A DNA stretch of 64,000 nucleotides, taken from Lachnospiraceae oral taxon 107 str. F0167. GTDB taxonomy: Bacteria > Bacillota > Clostridia > Lachnospirales > Lachnospiraceae. Of this stretch, positions 17,612 to 27,454 are shown piece by piece. The position numbers and the translations under genes were made by a program. The DNA lies in the NCBI GenBank assembly GCA_000209465.1, contig GL890584.1, positions 1 through 64,000 of the forward strand, in the 5' to 3' direction. The notes beneath the pieces are model-generated. The model was not told the DNA's origin and ran no database searches. It saw only the letters and a list, made by a program, of their open reading frames with translations. Within the stretch, counting starts at the first letter, position 1; the number at the start of each line of letters is the position of its first letter.

Positions 17612-17642
17612 GGCACCATATTTAAGTACATAATATAGTGCC
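17612..17642 (-). other. Near-perfect inverted repeat upstream of the decarboxylase operon
   Basis: GGCACCATATT (17612-17622) and AATATAGTGCC (17632-17642) form an 11-bp inverted repeat with one G-U-compatible mismatch around a 9-nt loop. It lies between the putative promoter and the ribosome binding site, so it could be an operator or a leader hairpin. Confidence 0.55.
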
Positions 17643-17677
17643 ACCAATATTGTTAAATACAAAACAATCTTAAGCTA

Positions 17678-17706
17678 TTTTATAATGAATTTAATAAAAA
17701 AACAAG
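17678..17706 (-). promoter_or_regulatory. Putative promoter of the decarboxylase operon
   Basis: On the minus strand TTGTTT is followed after about 17 bp by TAAAAT. The -35 match is only fair. It lies about 125 bp upstream of the mmdA-type start codon, so a leader containing the inverted repeat would be transcribed. The ends are approximate. Confidence 0.45.
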
Positions 17707-17751
17707 GGTTTAAATCTGAAAATTATATTCATTTACGTAGAATTATATTAT

Positions 17752-17775
17752 TAAAAGGGAGGCAAAAGCCCCCTC
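17752..17775 (-). terminator. Terminator of the nucleoside salvage operon
   Basis: On the minus strand GGGGGC-TTTT-GCCTCCC forms a compact GC-rich stem (one G-U pair) followed by TTTTAATAAT. It directly follows the punA stop codon. Confidence 0.85.
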
Positions 17776-17779
17776 ATTA

Positions 17780-18600
17780 TTATATATTCTTTATAATACT
17801 CTTTACCAATCCCTCAAATATATGAGAAACCTTATTTGCCGCCTCTGAAACCTCTTCATGACTGAGCGGCCGGTCAAGTATCCCTGCAGCCATATTTGTA
17901 AAGCATGAAATACCGCAGATTTCAACTCCCATATGATTGGCGGCTACAGCCTCTATCGCTGTGGACATACCCACCGCATCCGCACCGAGCAGTCTTGCAA
18001 GCTTTACCTCGGCAGGTGTTTCATAAGCAGGGCCGCTAAACTGCATATATACACCCTCTCTTAAAGTAACTCCTGCTTCATCAGCCGACTTTCTTACCAC
18101 ATCTTGAAGTCTTTTTGAATAGACATTGCTCATATCAGGGAATCTTGTCCCGAATTCACTTATATTTTCACCTATAAGCGGAGAAGGTACTATGGTGGAT
18201 ATATGATCGGTAATGAGCATTAAATCACCGGGTTTATATGAGGTATTTACAGCTCCTGCCGCATTGGTAAGTATAAGTTTTTTTGCTCCGAGCATTATCA
18301 TAAGTCTTGTAGGAAGTACAACATCCGTAACGGGGTATCCTTCATAGTAGTGAACTCTTCCCTTCATTATAACGGTTTTTACACCCTCAACAGTGCCGAA
18401 TAAAAACTTTCCGTCATGTCCTGCTACAGTTGATACGGGAAAACCCTCGATATTTGAATAAGGTATCTCACATTCCACTTCCATATGCTTTGCAAACTCA
18501 CCAAGTCCTGAGCCAAGTACCAAAGCGACCTCAGGGGTGAAATCCGTAACAATCCTTATGTAATCATAACTTTTTTTACCTTTTCATAAATCGGATTCAT
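17780..18600 (-). pseudogene. punA: Purine nucleoside phosphorylase with a one-base frameshift in an A7 tract
   Basis: PNP splits purine nucleosides with phosphate to base and (deoxy)ribose-1-phosphate. The main open frame (17780-18523) begins only at VLGSGLGEF, about 25 residues short of the usual N-terminus. An ATG at 18600 with AGGAG upstream starts MNPIYEKVKK, which matches the missing N-terminus, but the frame then stops after 14 codons. Adding one A to the A7 run (T7 on the plus strand, 18571-18577) joins the two frames into KVKKSYDYIRIVTDFTPEVA, giving 273 residues, normal for the trimeric class. Later motifs are intact (GRVHYYEGY, LTNAAGAVN, GPAYETPAE, VGMSTAIEAV). It could be a real mutation, a sequencing error or a slippage-corrected gene. 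Last gene of the operon. Confidence 0.85.
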
Positions 18601-18621
18601 ATAAACTCCTTTTAAAAACTC

Positions 18622-19809
18622 CTAGATGCTGCTTAAAATACTGTAACCTATAGTATTTTCAGGCATCTTTAAACCAAAGTTATCTACTATACTTGCACCT
18701 ATTACTGCAAAAGTATCGGTTGTATCAAGTAATTTTCCGCCATCAAATTTCTTTGAATATGACATAAAGAAAACAGCTTCTCTGGTATGATCCGTTCCCG
18801 TATGAGTAGGATCATTTCCATGGTCTGCGGTGAGTATAATTAAATCATCCTCATTCATCTTTTCCATAAACTCACCCAGCTTTATATCAAATTTCTCTAT
18901 TTCCTTTGCATAGCCTATAGGATCTCTTCTATGTCCCCAAAGTGCATCAAAATCCACAAGATTTGTAAAACAAAGACCTGTAAAATCTTCATTTAACATA
19001 TCAATAGTCTGTTCCATGCCATGTACGCTGGAATCTGAATGATATGCCTTTGTGATTCCTTCTCCGACAAATATATCATTTATCTTTCCGATAGAAATCA
19101 CATCAAATCCATTATCTTTTAATACATTGAGAGCTGTTTTTCCAAATGGCTTAAGTGCATAATCATGTCTGTTGGAAGTTCTTTTAAACTCACCCTTTTT
19201 CTTACCTACATAAGGTCTTGCAATAACTCTTCCGACCTTCCACTCATCCTTCATTGTAAGCTCTCTTGCTATTTCACAACATCTGTACAGATTTTGTAAA
19301 TCAAAGGTCTCTTCATTTCCGCAAATTTGCAATACAGAATCGGCAGAAGTGTATACAATCATTGCCCCTGTATTTATTTCCTCTTCGGCAAGCTCTTCAA
19401 GTATCTCGGTTCCCGATGCGGACTTATTTCCTATTACCTTTTTGCCGCATCTTTTTTCCAGCTCATCAATAAGCTCCTTTGGAAAACCTGTATCAGTAAA
19501 TGTTTGGAAAGGTTTGTCAATTCTAAGCCCCATCATCTCCCAATGACCGGTCATAGTATCCTTACCGTTACTCATCTCTTCCATTTTGCAAAATCTTCCA
19601 AGCGGTTTATCAACTCCGCTTTCCCCATCTACAGGATGAAGATTGTACATTCCAAGCTTTTTTAAGTTCGGTATATTCAGTTTTCCATAGCTTTTTACTA
19701 TATTTCCAAAGGTGTCTGTACCGGCATCTCCAAACCTTTCGGCATCAGGCATTGCACCGATACCTAAAGAATCCAATACAACAACAAAAACTCTTTTATA
19801 TTTTTTCAT
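18622..19809 (-). CDS. deoB: Phosphopentomutase
   Basis: DeoB interconverts (deoxy)ribose-1-phosphate and (deoxy)ribose-5-phosphate. The 395-residue alkaline-phosphatase-superfamily enzyme has the metal/phospho-acceptor N-terminus [13 protein letters not shown], the cap-domain motif [12 protein letters not shown] and the C-terminal metal site [19 protein letters not shown]. It lies between add and punA and converts the phosphorolysis products to the substrate of DeoC. Length is normal. Confidence 0.97.
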   Translation of the reverse strand: MKKYKRVFVVVLDSLGIGAMPDAERFGDAGTDTFGNIVKSYGKLNIPNLKKLGMYNLHPVDGESGVDKPLGRFCKMEEMSNGKDTMTGHWEMMGLRIDKPFQTFTDTGFPKELIDELEKRCGKKVIGNKSASGTEILEELAEEEINTGAMIVYTSADSVLQICGNEETFDLQNLYRCCEIARELTMKDEWKVGRVIARPYVGKKKGEFKRTSNRHDYALKPFGKTALNVLKDNGFDVISIGKINDIFVGEGITKAYHSDSSVHGMEQTIDMLNEDFTGLCFTNLVDFDALWGHRRDPIGYAKEIEKFDIKLGEFMEKMNEDDLIILTADHGNDPTHTGTDHTREAVFFMSYSKKFDGGKLLDTTDTFAVIGASIVDNFGLKMPENTIGYSILSSI

Positions 19810-19851
19810 AAATAAAACCCTTCAACTGATAATACTTAATCATGAAAAAAA

Positions 19852-20820
19852 TTATAATTCTTTCCAAAGCATATTTTTAATATCATCACTTGCAAAAGAT
19901 ACCTCTATGGCATTTTTGATTCCCTGAAGAATATCTCTGTCATCTATCATTGATTTTTTCTGTAAAAACAATATCTCATTTGTAATGCTTGTATTGCTTA
20001 CCAGTCTGTTATCCGTATTGATAGTGGCAAGTATTCCTCTCCTTATATAGTCGGCATACGGATAAGTCTGCTCCTTTAAAACCGCCTTGGTCTGATAATT
20101 ACTTATCGGGCACATCTCAATACCTATACCTTTATCTTTTGCAAGCTTCAAAAGCTCTTCATCATTTCTCATAGCAATACCATGTCCGATCCTTTTTGCA
20201 CCATAGTCTATGGCGCCCTTAATATTTGACTTTGGTCCTGCCTCACCTGCATGAATAGTAAAATTCATACCCAAATCCCTTGCAAATTCGAAAAGTTCCT
20301 TAAACTCTCCTATAGGATGATTTGCCTCATCTCCTGCCAAATCAAGCCCTGCAACTCCGCTGCCATAATATTCTCTTGCAATTTTAAACATGGACTTACT
20401 ATCTTCAATCGGCTGATGTGTCATAGCACAGCAGATTGCATTACCATGTATATTAAAAAGCTCGCTTCCTTCTTGGATTCCTGCTATTACAGCTTCAATT
20501 ACGGCTTTTGTGCTCATAGAATTTGAAGCGGATAAAAGCGGTGCAAATCTTATTTCTATATATTTTACACCTTCATCTGATGCAGATTTCATAACCTCAA
20601 CAGTTGCCGCTTTAATATTTTCCTGAGTATTCATAGCTTCAAGCGGAATATCAAATTTCTTAAGATACTCCACCAGACTGTTGCAGTCCATGCTTACGGA
20701 AAGTTCCTCCATGGTAAAGTTCCTTCCCAAAGTTTTCTCCAGGAATACCTTTGACAAAGAACCGTCAAGATGACAATGCAAATCAAGTTTCGGTAATTTT
20801 ATAATATCTTCTCTATTCAT
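19852..20820 (-). CDS. add: Adenosine deaminase
   Basis: Zn-dependent deaminase converting (deoxy)adenosine to (deoxy)inosine, which the PNP can then phosphorolyse. The 322-residue TIM barrel shows metal-binding LDLHCHLDGSLS near the N-terminus, HAGEAG near 200, KRIGHGIAM near 217-225 and the catalytic Asp region TINTDNRLVSNT near 270. It is slightly short compared with E. coli Add (333). Confidence 0.94.
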   Translation of the reverse strand: MNREDIIKLPKLDLHCHLDGSLSKVFLEKTLGRNFTMEELSVSMDCNSLVEYLKKFDIPLEAMNTQENIKAATVEVMKSASDEGVKYIEIRFAPLLSASNSMSTKAVIEAVIAGIQEGSELFNIHGNAICCAMTHQPIEDSKSMFKIAREYYGSGVAGLDLAGDEANHPIGEFKELFEFARDLGMNFTIHAGEAGPKSNIKGAIDYGAKRIGHGIAMRNDEELLKLAKDKGIGIEMCPISNYQTKAVLKEQTYPYADYIRRGILATINTDNRLVSNTSITNEILFLQKKSMIDDRDILQGIKNAIEVSFASDDIKNMLWKEL

Positions 20821-20833
20821 AAACTATCCAATA

Positions 20834-21490
20834 TTAAACATCATAAAAGGCGGATTCCACTATCTTTATAGTAGCACTGGTTCCAAGTCTGCTTGCACCC
20901 GCCTCAACCAAAGCATTTGCAAACTCCTTATCATGGATTCCTCCGCTTGCCTTTACTCCCATATCCTTGCCTACGGTTTCTCTCATAAGCTTAACATCTT
21001 CCACCTTTGCCCCTGCAGTAGAAAATCCTGTAGAAGTCTTTACAAAATCGGCATTGGCTTCTTTTGAAAGTTCACATGCCTTCACCTTCTCTTCATCAGT
21101 CAAAAGACAGGTTTCGATTATAACCTTTAGCAAAACATTACCGCAGGCTTCTTTTACAGCCTTGATATCTTCCAGTACGACATCATAATCCTTATCCTTT
21201 AATGCTCCGATATTTATAACCATATCTATCTCATCGGCACCGTCCAGTACGGCAATCTTTGCCTCCAGTGCCTTTGCTTTTGTAGACATTGCTCCCAGCG
21301 GAAAACCGACCACAGTGCATATCTTTACATCACTGCCATGTAAAAGTTCAGCCACATATGGCACATAATAAGAATTTACACATACCGAGCAAAAGCTGTA
21401 TGCCATTGCCTCTTCGCATACTCTTTTTACATCCGCCTTTGTCGCATCCGCCTTTAATATTGTATGATCAAATAATTTTGTTGCTAACAT
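20834..21490 (-). CDS. deoC: Deoxyribose-phosphate aldolase
   Basis: DeoC splits 2-deoxyribose-5-phosphate to glyceraldehyde-3-phosphate and acetaldehyde. The 218-residue TIM barrel has the Schiff-base lysine in [13 protein letters not shown] (about 147-160) and the second lysine in GVKASGGI near 180. It lies between the ABC permease genes and add in a tight operon. The acetaldehyde it makes may relate to the glycyl-radical pair upstream, but that is speculation. Confidence 0.97.
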   Translation of the reverse strand: MLATKLFDHTILKADATKADVKRVCEEAMAYSFCSVCVNSYYVPYVAELLHGSDVKICTVVGFPLGAMSTKAKALEAKIAVLDGADEIDMVINIGALKDKDYDVVLEDIKAVKEACGNVLLKVIIETCLLTDEEKVKACELSKEANADFVKTSTGFSTAGAKVEDVKLMRETVGKDMGVKASGGIHDKEFANALVEAGASRLGTSATIKIVESAFYDV

Positions 21491-21498
21491 ACTCCCCC

Positions 21499-22434
21499 CT
21501 ATCTAGCCTTTAAGAAAGGCTTACCATTTGCGGCAGGCACTCTTGTACTTCCTACAACAAGTACCAGTGCAAGAATTGTTACTACATATGGAATCATTGA
21601 AACCAGGTTCGGTGATATAGCATTACCTGCACCCAGAAGTGCTTTTACACCATTACAAAGTCCAAAAAGCAGACATGCCTTAAATGCTCCCTGCGGTTTG
21701 AACTTTCCGAAGATTACAGCCGCAATAGCTATAAATCCCTGTCCTACTATTACAGCAGGTCTAAACTGGCTTACTGTAGCCAATGTAACAAATGCTCCTC
21801 CAAGTCCTGCAAGGAAACCTGAAAGTATAACACAGATATATCTTGTCAAATAAACATCTACACCAAGTGTGGCACAGGCTTGCGGATGCTCTCCAACAGC
21901 CCTTAAATGCATTCCGAACTTTGTTTTATAAAATACAAACCATACTACAAACACCAGAACAAAACTTAAATATGCAACCGAGTATGTGGAAAAAACATTA
22001 TATCCGAATGAACCGGACTTAAACACTCCCTCAAACATCTTCGGCAGCTTTGCAGCCGTATCGAGAGCCGGTGAGTCTGATGAATTGTCAAATATCGCCT
22101 TACAAAGAAAGACTGCAAGTCCCGGTCCTATAAAGTTTATAGCGGTACCCGATATTGTCTGGTCCGCTCCAAACTGTATACAGGCAATTGCATGCACAGC
22201 TCCAAGTATTGCACCGCTAAGTCCGCCCGCAAAAAATCCAAGCCAGCCGTTTCCGCTAAAATATGCTACACAGGCACCTATAAAAGCGCCTATTGTCATC
22301 ATACCCTCAATACCGATATTTACCACTCCGCTTCGCTCTGAAAAACAGGAGCCGAGCGCTGCCAAAAGAAGAGGCGGTGTTGCTATCAATATTGCATTTA
22401 TAAGAAGACCTGTATTCCTTATTAAAACTTCCAT
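21499..22434 (-). CDS. Nucleoside ABC transporter permease (NupQ-like)
   Basis: Membrane permease of the BPD_transp_2 family, 311 residues with about eight to ten helices. It carries family segments [35 protein letters not shown] and [17 protein letters not shown]. It forms a heterodimer with the permease encoded upstream; they overlap by 1 nt. The system belongs to the BMP/BmpA nucleoside importers, in line with the surrounding salvage genes. Confidence 0.92.
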   Translation of the reverse strand: MEVLIRNTGLLINAILIATPPLLLAALGSCFSERSGVVNIGIEGMMTIGAFIGACVAYFSGNGWLGFFAGGLSGAILGAVHAIACIQFGADQTISGTAINFIGPGLAVFLCKAIFDNSSDSPALDTAAKLPKMFEGVFKSGSFGYNVFSTYSVAYLSFVLVFVVWFVFYKTKFGMHLRAVGEHPQACATLGVDVYLTRYICVILSGFLAGLGGAFVTLATVSQFRPAVIVGQGFIAIAAVIFGKFKPQGAFKACLLFGLCNGVKALLGAGNAISPNLVSMIPYVVTILALVLVVGSTRVPAANGKPFLKAR

Positions 22435-23501
22435 TATACCGCTCCCTTCTTTCCATGATTCATAAATAAATTTCTAAAAAGACTTGATATTGCTATAAAC
22501 AGTATGATGATACCCATTATAATATCAACAACCTCTGACGGTGCATTTACAAGTGAAAGCTTTCCGCCACCGTATTTCATCGCACCATAGAATATTCCTG
22601 CAAAAATGCAGGCAATCGGATTTGATGATGCGATAAGCGCTACCGTAATCCCTTGGAATCCATAGCCCTCCTGACCTGCAAACTGTGGTATTCTTCCGCT
22701 CATACCCATAAGATGTATTGCACCGCCTATACCTGCAAGTGCTCCGGAAAATGCCATAGCGGTAAGGAAGGATTTTCCCGTGTCAATACCGGCATATTCC
22801 GCCGCACTGTTGCTGAAACCTACGGCTCTTAATTTAAATCCCAATGTGGTTCTGTTTATAATAAACCACACAATTATCGCAAATAATATTGCCAGTATAA
22901 ATCCCCAGTTGGCGGCGGATGCACCTGTTGCAGCTATAACAGCCTTGGGTGCAAGGATTCTTGCGGTATCGGCAATATCCTTAGTCGCCTCACCTCCGCC
23001 TTCCTTATGTATTACTGTAAGATTTACAACAAAATTTGAAAGATAAAAGGCTATCCAGTTAAACATAATATATGATAAAACTTCGTTTACACCTTTTTTA
23101 ATCTTTAAGATTCCCACTATTGCACCCCAAATACCGCCTGCAAGAGCGGCTCCGATAAAGCATAGGGGTATATGAATGATTGCCGGTGCTTTTATCAATA
23201 TACCTATTACACAGGCTGTAAGTGTTCCTACCACAAACTGTCCCTCGGCACCGATATTAAATACTCCGGTTTTAAATGAAAATGCAACACTGAGCCCTGT
23301 AAATATAAGAGGTGCGGCATATATCAGGCACCATGCCATAAACTTAGGCTTGCCGAATATTCCGTTAAATAACTGCTTGTATGCCACCATCGGATTTATC
23401 TTTGCAAAACTTAAAAGTAATGCACCTACAATAAATCCTATTATTATTGATATAAGAGTATAAAAAGCATTGCTTGAAAGTATACTGTTTTTCTTACTCA
23501 T
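22434..23501 (-). CDS. Nucleoside ABC transporter permease (NupP-like)
   Basis: Second permease of the importer, 355 residues. Conserved family parts include FKTGVFNIGAEGQFVVG near 77-93, LRAVGFSNSAAEYAGID near 222 and GYGFQGITVALIASSNP near 281. It overlaps the ATPase gene upstream by 8 nt and the other permease by 1 nt, so all three are translationally coupled. Confidence 0.92.
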   Translation of the reverse strand: MSKKNSILSSNAFYTLISIIIGFIVGALLLSFAKINPMVAYKQLFNGIFGKPKFMAWCLIYAAPLIFTGLSVAFSFKTGVFNIGAEGQFVVGTLTACVIGILIKAPAIIHIPLCFIGAALAGGIWGAIVGILKIKKGVNEVLSYIMFNWIAFYLSNFVVNLTVIHKEGGGEATKDIADTARILAPKAVIAATGASAANWGFILAILFAIIVWFIINRTTLGFKLRAVGFSNSAAEYAGIDTGKSFLTAMAFSGALAGIGGAIHLMGMSGRIPQFAGQEGYGFQGITVALIASSNPIACIFAGIFYGAMKYGGGKLSLVNAPSEVVDIIMGIIILFIAISSLFRNLFMNHGKKGAV

Positions 23502-25011
23502 CCTTTTTTCCTCCCGCCATCAAAAGTCCCAGTTCCTTCTCATCGGCATACTCTCCCATCACCTCTCCGGTTATTTGTCCGTCGAAGATAACTTCTATTC
23601 TGTCGGAAAGATTCATAATCTCATCCAACTCAAAAGATACCAGTAAAACCGCCTTATTTTTATTTCTTTGCTCCACAAGATACTTATGGACAAACTCTAT
23701 TGCACCTACATCAAGACCTCTTGTAGGATTTACCGCAATCAAAAGATCCGAATCATTTGTCACCTCTCTGGCAATGATTACCTTTTGCTGATTTCCTCCG
23801 GACAATGTCTTTGCAGCCTTTTTTGCACTGTCCTTAGGTCTTATATCAAACTTTTCTATAAGCTTATTTGCATGTGCTTCTATATTTTTATCATTTAATA
23901 TTCCGCTCTTTGAGAAAGGTTCTTTTTCAAAATTCTGTAAAATAAGATTTTCAGCCACGGAAAAATCCAGTACAAGACCATGCTTTTGCCTGTCTTCGGG
24001 TATACTTGTAATACCCATATCAAAACTCTGTCTTGGAGTAACATTAAATGCGTTCTTTCCAAGTATACTTACACTTCCCGAATCCGCTTTTTTCAGACCT
24101 GTGAGTATTTCCACAAGTTCCGACTGTCCGTTTCCGTCAACTCCGGCTATACCGACTATCTCTCCCCTTCTTACAGAGATACTTAAAGACTTTAATATAT
24201 CCACCTTTCGATAGTCTTTTGCACAGAGATCTTTTACCTCAAGCACAACCTCTCCGGGTTCTCTTTTTTCTTTCTCTACGCTGAATGAAACATCTCTTCC
24301 CACCATCATGGCTGCAAGCTCACTTTCGCTTGTAACCTTTACATCAACAGTATCTATATACTTACCATGCCTTATAATAGTGCATGAATCCGCACATGTC
24401 TTTATCTCCTTGAGCTTATGAGTTATAAGTATTACGGATTTGCCGTCTTTTGTAAGACTTTTTATGATATCCATGAGTTCCACTATCTCTTGTGGAGTCA
24501 AAGAGGCTGTAGGCTCATCCAATATCAGGGTATTTGCACCTCTGTATAATACCTTTATAATTTCAACCCTCTGTTGCATACCTACCGAGATATCTTCTAT
24601 CTTTGCATCCGGATCCACAGACAGCCCGTATCTTTTTGAAAGTTCCACTATCTTTTCTCTGGACTTTTTAAGATCCAACACAACACCCTTCGTATCCTCC
24701 ATTCCAAGAACAATATTCTCGGTAACACTAAAGGGAGGGATAAGCATAAAATGCTGATGCACCATACCTATCCCCAGGTCTATCGCTTTTTGCGGAGTAC
24801 CTATAGTGGTTTCCTTTCCGTCTATAAATATTTTTCCCGATGTGGGATGGTATAAACCATATAAAATATTCATAAGTGTAGATTTTCCGGCACCGTTCTC
24901 TCCCAAGATAGCATGAACTTCTCCCTTTCGCACTGTGAGATTGATGCCGTCATTTGCAACAAAGTCGCCAAACTTTTTGACTATGTCCTGCATTTTGACA
25001 GCTATATCCAT
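23494..25011 (-). CDS. Nucleoside ABC transporter ATPase, duplicated (NupO-like)
   Basis: ATP-binding protein of 505 residues with two tandem ABC domains, as in sugar and nucleoside importers. The first domain has Walker A GENGAGKSTL (about 36-45), signature ISVGMQQRVEI and Walker B TLILDEPTA. The second has a degenerate Walker A GVDGNGQSEL, signature LSGGNQQKVI and the degenerate Walker B LLIAVNPTRGLD, where the catalytic Glu position is not conserved. It powers the two permeases downstream and receives nucleoside from the BMP-family lipoprotein. Confidence 0.94.
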   Translation of the reverse strand: MDIAVKMQDIVKKFGDFVANDGINLTVRKGEVHAILGENGAGKSTLMNILYGLYHPTSGKIFIDGKETTIGTPQKAIDLGIGMVHQHFMLIPPFSVTENIVLGMEDTKGVVLDLKKSREKIVELSKRYGLSVDPDAKIEDISVGMQQRVEIIKVLYRGANTLILDEPTASLTPQEIVELMDIIKSLTKDGKSVILITHKLKEIKTCADSCTIIRHGKYIDTVDVKVTSESELAAMMVGRDVSFSVEKEKREPGEVVLEVKDLCAKDYRKVDILKSLSISVRRGEIVGIAGVDGNGQSELVEILTGLKKADSGSVSILGKNAFNVTPRQSFDMGITSIPEDRQKHGLVLDFSVAENLILQNFEKEPFSKSGILNDKNIEAHANKLIEKFDIRPKDSAKKAAKTLSGGNQQKVIIAREVTNDSDLLIAVNPTRGLDVGAIEFVHKYLVEQRNKNKAVLLVSFELDEIMNLSDRIEVIFDGQITGEVMGEYADEKELGLLMAGGKKDE

Positions 25012-25053
25012 TTTCCCTCCTTTATCATATAAAGCCCGCAGATACCATTCATA

Positions 25054-25896
25054 CTATATGAGCACAATATCATTAAAGCCATTTTTTACCGCTATATCTT
25101 TAGCTTCATTCAGCTCTTTTTCATTCGGCATTCTGTAATTCCTATACTCTTTTCTAACTCCGTTTTCTCTGTAGGAAATAAGCTTATATCTTATATTTGA
25201 CCTCTCAAGATATGGAGACAATATCCTTGAAATATCATCAACCGTCTTTCTAAAGTCAAACAGTTCCGGCACAATAACGGTTCTTATCTCAAATAATTTC
25301 CCTCTCTCTGCCAAAAATAATGCATTTTTTAATACAATATCATTTCCCTTATCGGTGACCTTTATATGTTCATCAAAATCATATGCCTTTATATCAAGCA
25401 TAACACCGTCCGTAACTTCTAAAAGTCCTAAATGCTTTTTAAAATCCACACTTCCATTGCTGTCTATCAATGTTCCCAGATTTTTTTCCTTGCACAGGCT
25501 AAACACCTCTCTCATAAAATCAGGATACAGCATACACTCCCCACCTGAAAATGTGACTCCCCTTATAAAGGGGAGATTTTCACATATTTTTTCAAATGTT
25601 TCCCTTGAAGTGAGTCTGACAATCCTGGGGGTGGCACCATATTTGCAAATATTTATACAATTATCACAGCCTATACATTTTTCAGGATAAAACTCTACTT
25701 TACCATTATTATTTTTTAATGCATTTGTCGGGCATCCCGGTACACAGTCCATACAGTTGATACAATGATTTCTTGTTTCCGGATTATGACAATATCTGCA
25801 ATTAAAATTACAGCCCTGTAAAAATATTGCTGCTCTGTTGCCCGGTCCGTCCACACTGCTAAACGGTATTATCTTATTGATATCTGCACAAAACAC
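25054..25896 (-). CDS. yjjW: YjjW-type glycyl-radical enzyme activase (radical SAM)
   Basis: Radical SAM enzyme that installs the glycyl radical on its partner, encoded upstream. The radical SAM cluster motif is CNFNCRYC, followed by an inserted ferredoxin-like region with two 4Fe-4S motifs (CINCMDCVPGCP and CIGCDNCINICKYG), as in activases of this class. TFSGGECMLYP is the SAM-binding GGE motif. The best start is a GTG at 25896 that overlaps the yjjI stop in TAGTG, with GGAGAGG 11 nt upstream; a TTG 10 codons earlier is the alternative. The predicted length is 280 residues. Confidence 0.88.
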   Translation of the reverse strand: MFCADINKIIPFSSVDGPGNRAAIFLQGCNFNCRYCHNPETRNHCINCMDCVPGCPTNALKNNNGKVEFYPEKCIGCDNCINICKYGATPRIVRLTSRETFEKICENLPFIRGVTFSGGECMLYPDFMREVFSLCKEKNLGTLIDSNGSVDFKKHLGLLEVTDGVMLDIKAYDFDEHIKVTDKGNDIVLKNALFLAERGKLFEIRTVIVPELFDFRKTVDDISRILSPYLERSNIRYKLISYRENGVRKEYRNYRMPNEKELNEAKDIAVKNGFNDIVLI

Positions 25897-27440
25897 TAGC
25901 GGACTTTCCTCTCCAGTATCTTGCAATTATGCTTTGCACCCATTCCGAGAGCTGTAGTGTCCTGAAGTACACTCTGTCCCTTTTCAAGCTTATTTATCTC
26001 TGATTTTTTTACAAGATATCCTGTAATCCTTATCACATCCGAATCCGATGAATAGAATGAAAGATATCTGATATCCTCTTTCATAGCTCCCTTTATGATA
26101 TCCAATACATATTCATGATTTTTATGTACTGTCAGATCTATAGGGAATATATCTCCCGTTCCTGACGGGAAATACTTGTGGAATTTTTTGCAATGCCTTA
26201 AATGTTCAATAAGATTCTCCGGCTCCTCACCTATAGGAATTCTTGTTCCGGGTGATACATTCACATCGGTTGCAATACCGACCTGTGCATGTAAGAGGAA
26301 ATGACAATCAGATACTTCACAGTATTTATTAAAATGATTTTTATTAAAATCATCTATTATATCCATTATTTCCACAGCCAGCTTATCCGCCGCTTCACTA
26401 TGTCCGTATCTTCCTTCAATGCCCTCTTTTTCAAGTAAAATATTTACAGCCTCGGCAAGTCCCACCATTCCGAACATTGCCGAGAATCTCTCTCTTTTTA
26501 TAAAGCCTTCCTTTGCAAGGAAATTATTTTCAAAGAATCCGCTCTCTTCCACCTCAAATCTTATTCTTTCATCCATATATCTTGCCATAATATCCATTAC
26601 ATAAGGCAGAGTATTGGTCTTGAAATCTTCTATATTCTTAGCTCTTTTTGCTATATTCTTTATAATCATTCTTGCAAGTGTATATGCTCCTCCACCAAGA
26701 GGTAAGCCGTTATAGCAGCTTGCAATAACATATCTTTCACTAAGTTCGCCTGAGAACATCTTATGATTTGCAAATGAAGGTTTTGCACTGTGAAGTGCTG
26801 TATTTATTCCCATAAGCGCAAACTCATCACTTGTTATCTCAGGATCATACTTTAGAGTGATATTCGGAACCGCCTGTTCAAGTTCAGCCTCCACTTCAAG
26901 TATCAATCTTCCTGCCAAAGTATCCTTCGGTCCGATATTTGCATGTGAAAATGAATCTAAAATAGTTCTGTCCATATTTATAAAGAACAACTTTATCATC
27001 TTCTTAGCCAAATCTCTGTCGATATCATGTACAAAGGGTTCAAGCAATTCATCCAGTTGCCCCACATATACAGGGAAATTGGTTACACTGGGTACATGAC
27101 GATAAAAAATAAGAAGTGAGTTCAAGGCCTCATATAAATCCTTTGGAGGTGCTAATTGAAGAAACTCACTTCCTTCTTTCATAAACTTTTCATAATCAGG
27201 TATGATATATCTGGGCCTCATAGGAGCATGTCCCTCAAATAAATCACATATACACTGACTTTCTATATCCGCATCAAGCAGTTCATCAAGTCCTTTCGGC
27301 AATTCAAGTACTTCAAGCAGTGAATCCGCATGATTTGCCATTGTTGCTACTTTTTGCTCATGAGTGAGGCTTGCAGTTTTCACTGTCTCAAGCATTCTCT
27401 CTCTTATTTCATTTACCTTTTCTAAGCTAATATCTCTCAT
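25896..27440 (-). CDS. yjjI: YjjI-family glycyl-radical enzyme of unknown reaction
   Basis: Glycyl-radical enzyme of 514 residues, much shorter than pyruvate formate-lyase (about 750). The C-terminal radical site is RITGYLV near 478-484. The likely thiyl cysteine is in VIASCYNGLPLGGG near 237-250. It matches the YjjI family, which in E. coli also lies beside the deo nucleoside genes together with yjjW. Its substrate is not known to me. Its place between the BMP lipoprotein and the transporter ATPase implies a role in nucleoside or deoxyribose metabolism under anaerobic conditions. Oxygen-sensitive by class. Confidence 0.88.
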   Translation of the reverse strand: MRDISLEKVNEIRERMLETVKTASLTHEQKVATMANHADSLLEVLELPKGLDELLDADIESQCICDLFEGHAPMRPRYIIPDYEKFMKEGSEFLQLAPPKDLYEALNSLLIFYRHVPSVTNFPVYVGQLDELLEPFVHDIDRDLAKKMIKLFFINMDRTILDSFSHANIGPKDTLAGRLILEVEAELEQAVPNITLKYDPEITSDEFALMGINTALHSAKPSFANHKMFSGELSERYVIASCYNGLPLGGGAYTLARMIIKNIAKRAKNIEDFKTNTLPYVMDIMARYMDERIRFEVEESGFFENNFLAKEGFIKRERFSAMFGMVGLAEAVNILLEKEGIEGRYGHSEAADKLAVEIMDIIDDFNKNHFNKYCEVSDCHFLLHAQVGIATDVNVSPGTRIPIGEEPENLIEHLRHCKKFHKYFPSGTGDIFPIDLTVHKNHEYVLDIIKGAMKEDIRYLSFYSSDSDVIRITGYLVKKSEINKLEKGQSVLQDTTALGMGAKHNCKILERKVR

Positions 27441-27454
27441 ATAACTCCATTCTA

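Noticed and set aside
17780-18523. PNP starting at a TTG at 18523 as a complete short enzyme
   Set aside because: No ribosome binding site precedes it and the first core strand and its lead-in are missing, while an intact N-terminus lies in another frame just upstream. A frameshift fits better.
25897-25926. TTG at 25926 as the start of yjjW
   Set aside because: The GGAGAGG site lies downstream of it, inside the would-be coding region, and the GTG coupled to the yjjI stop gives the usual family N-terminus.
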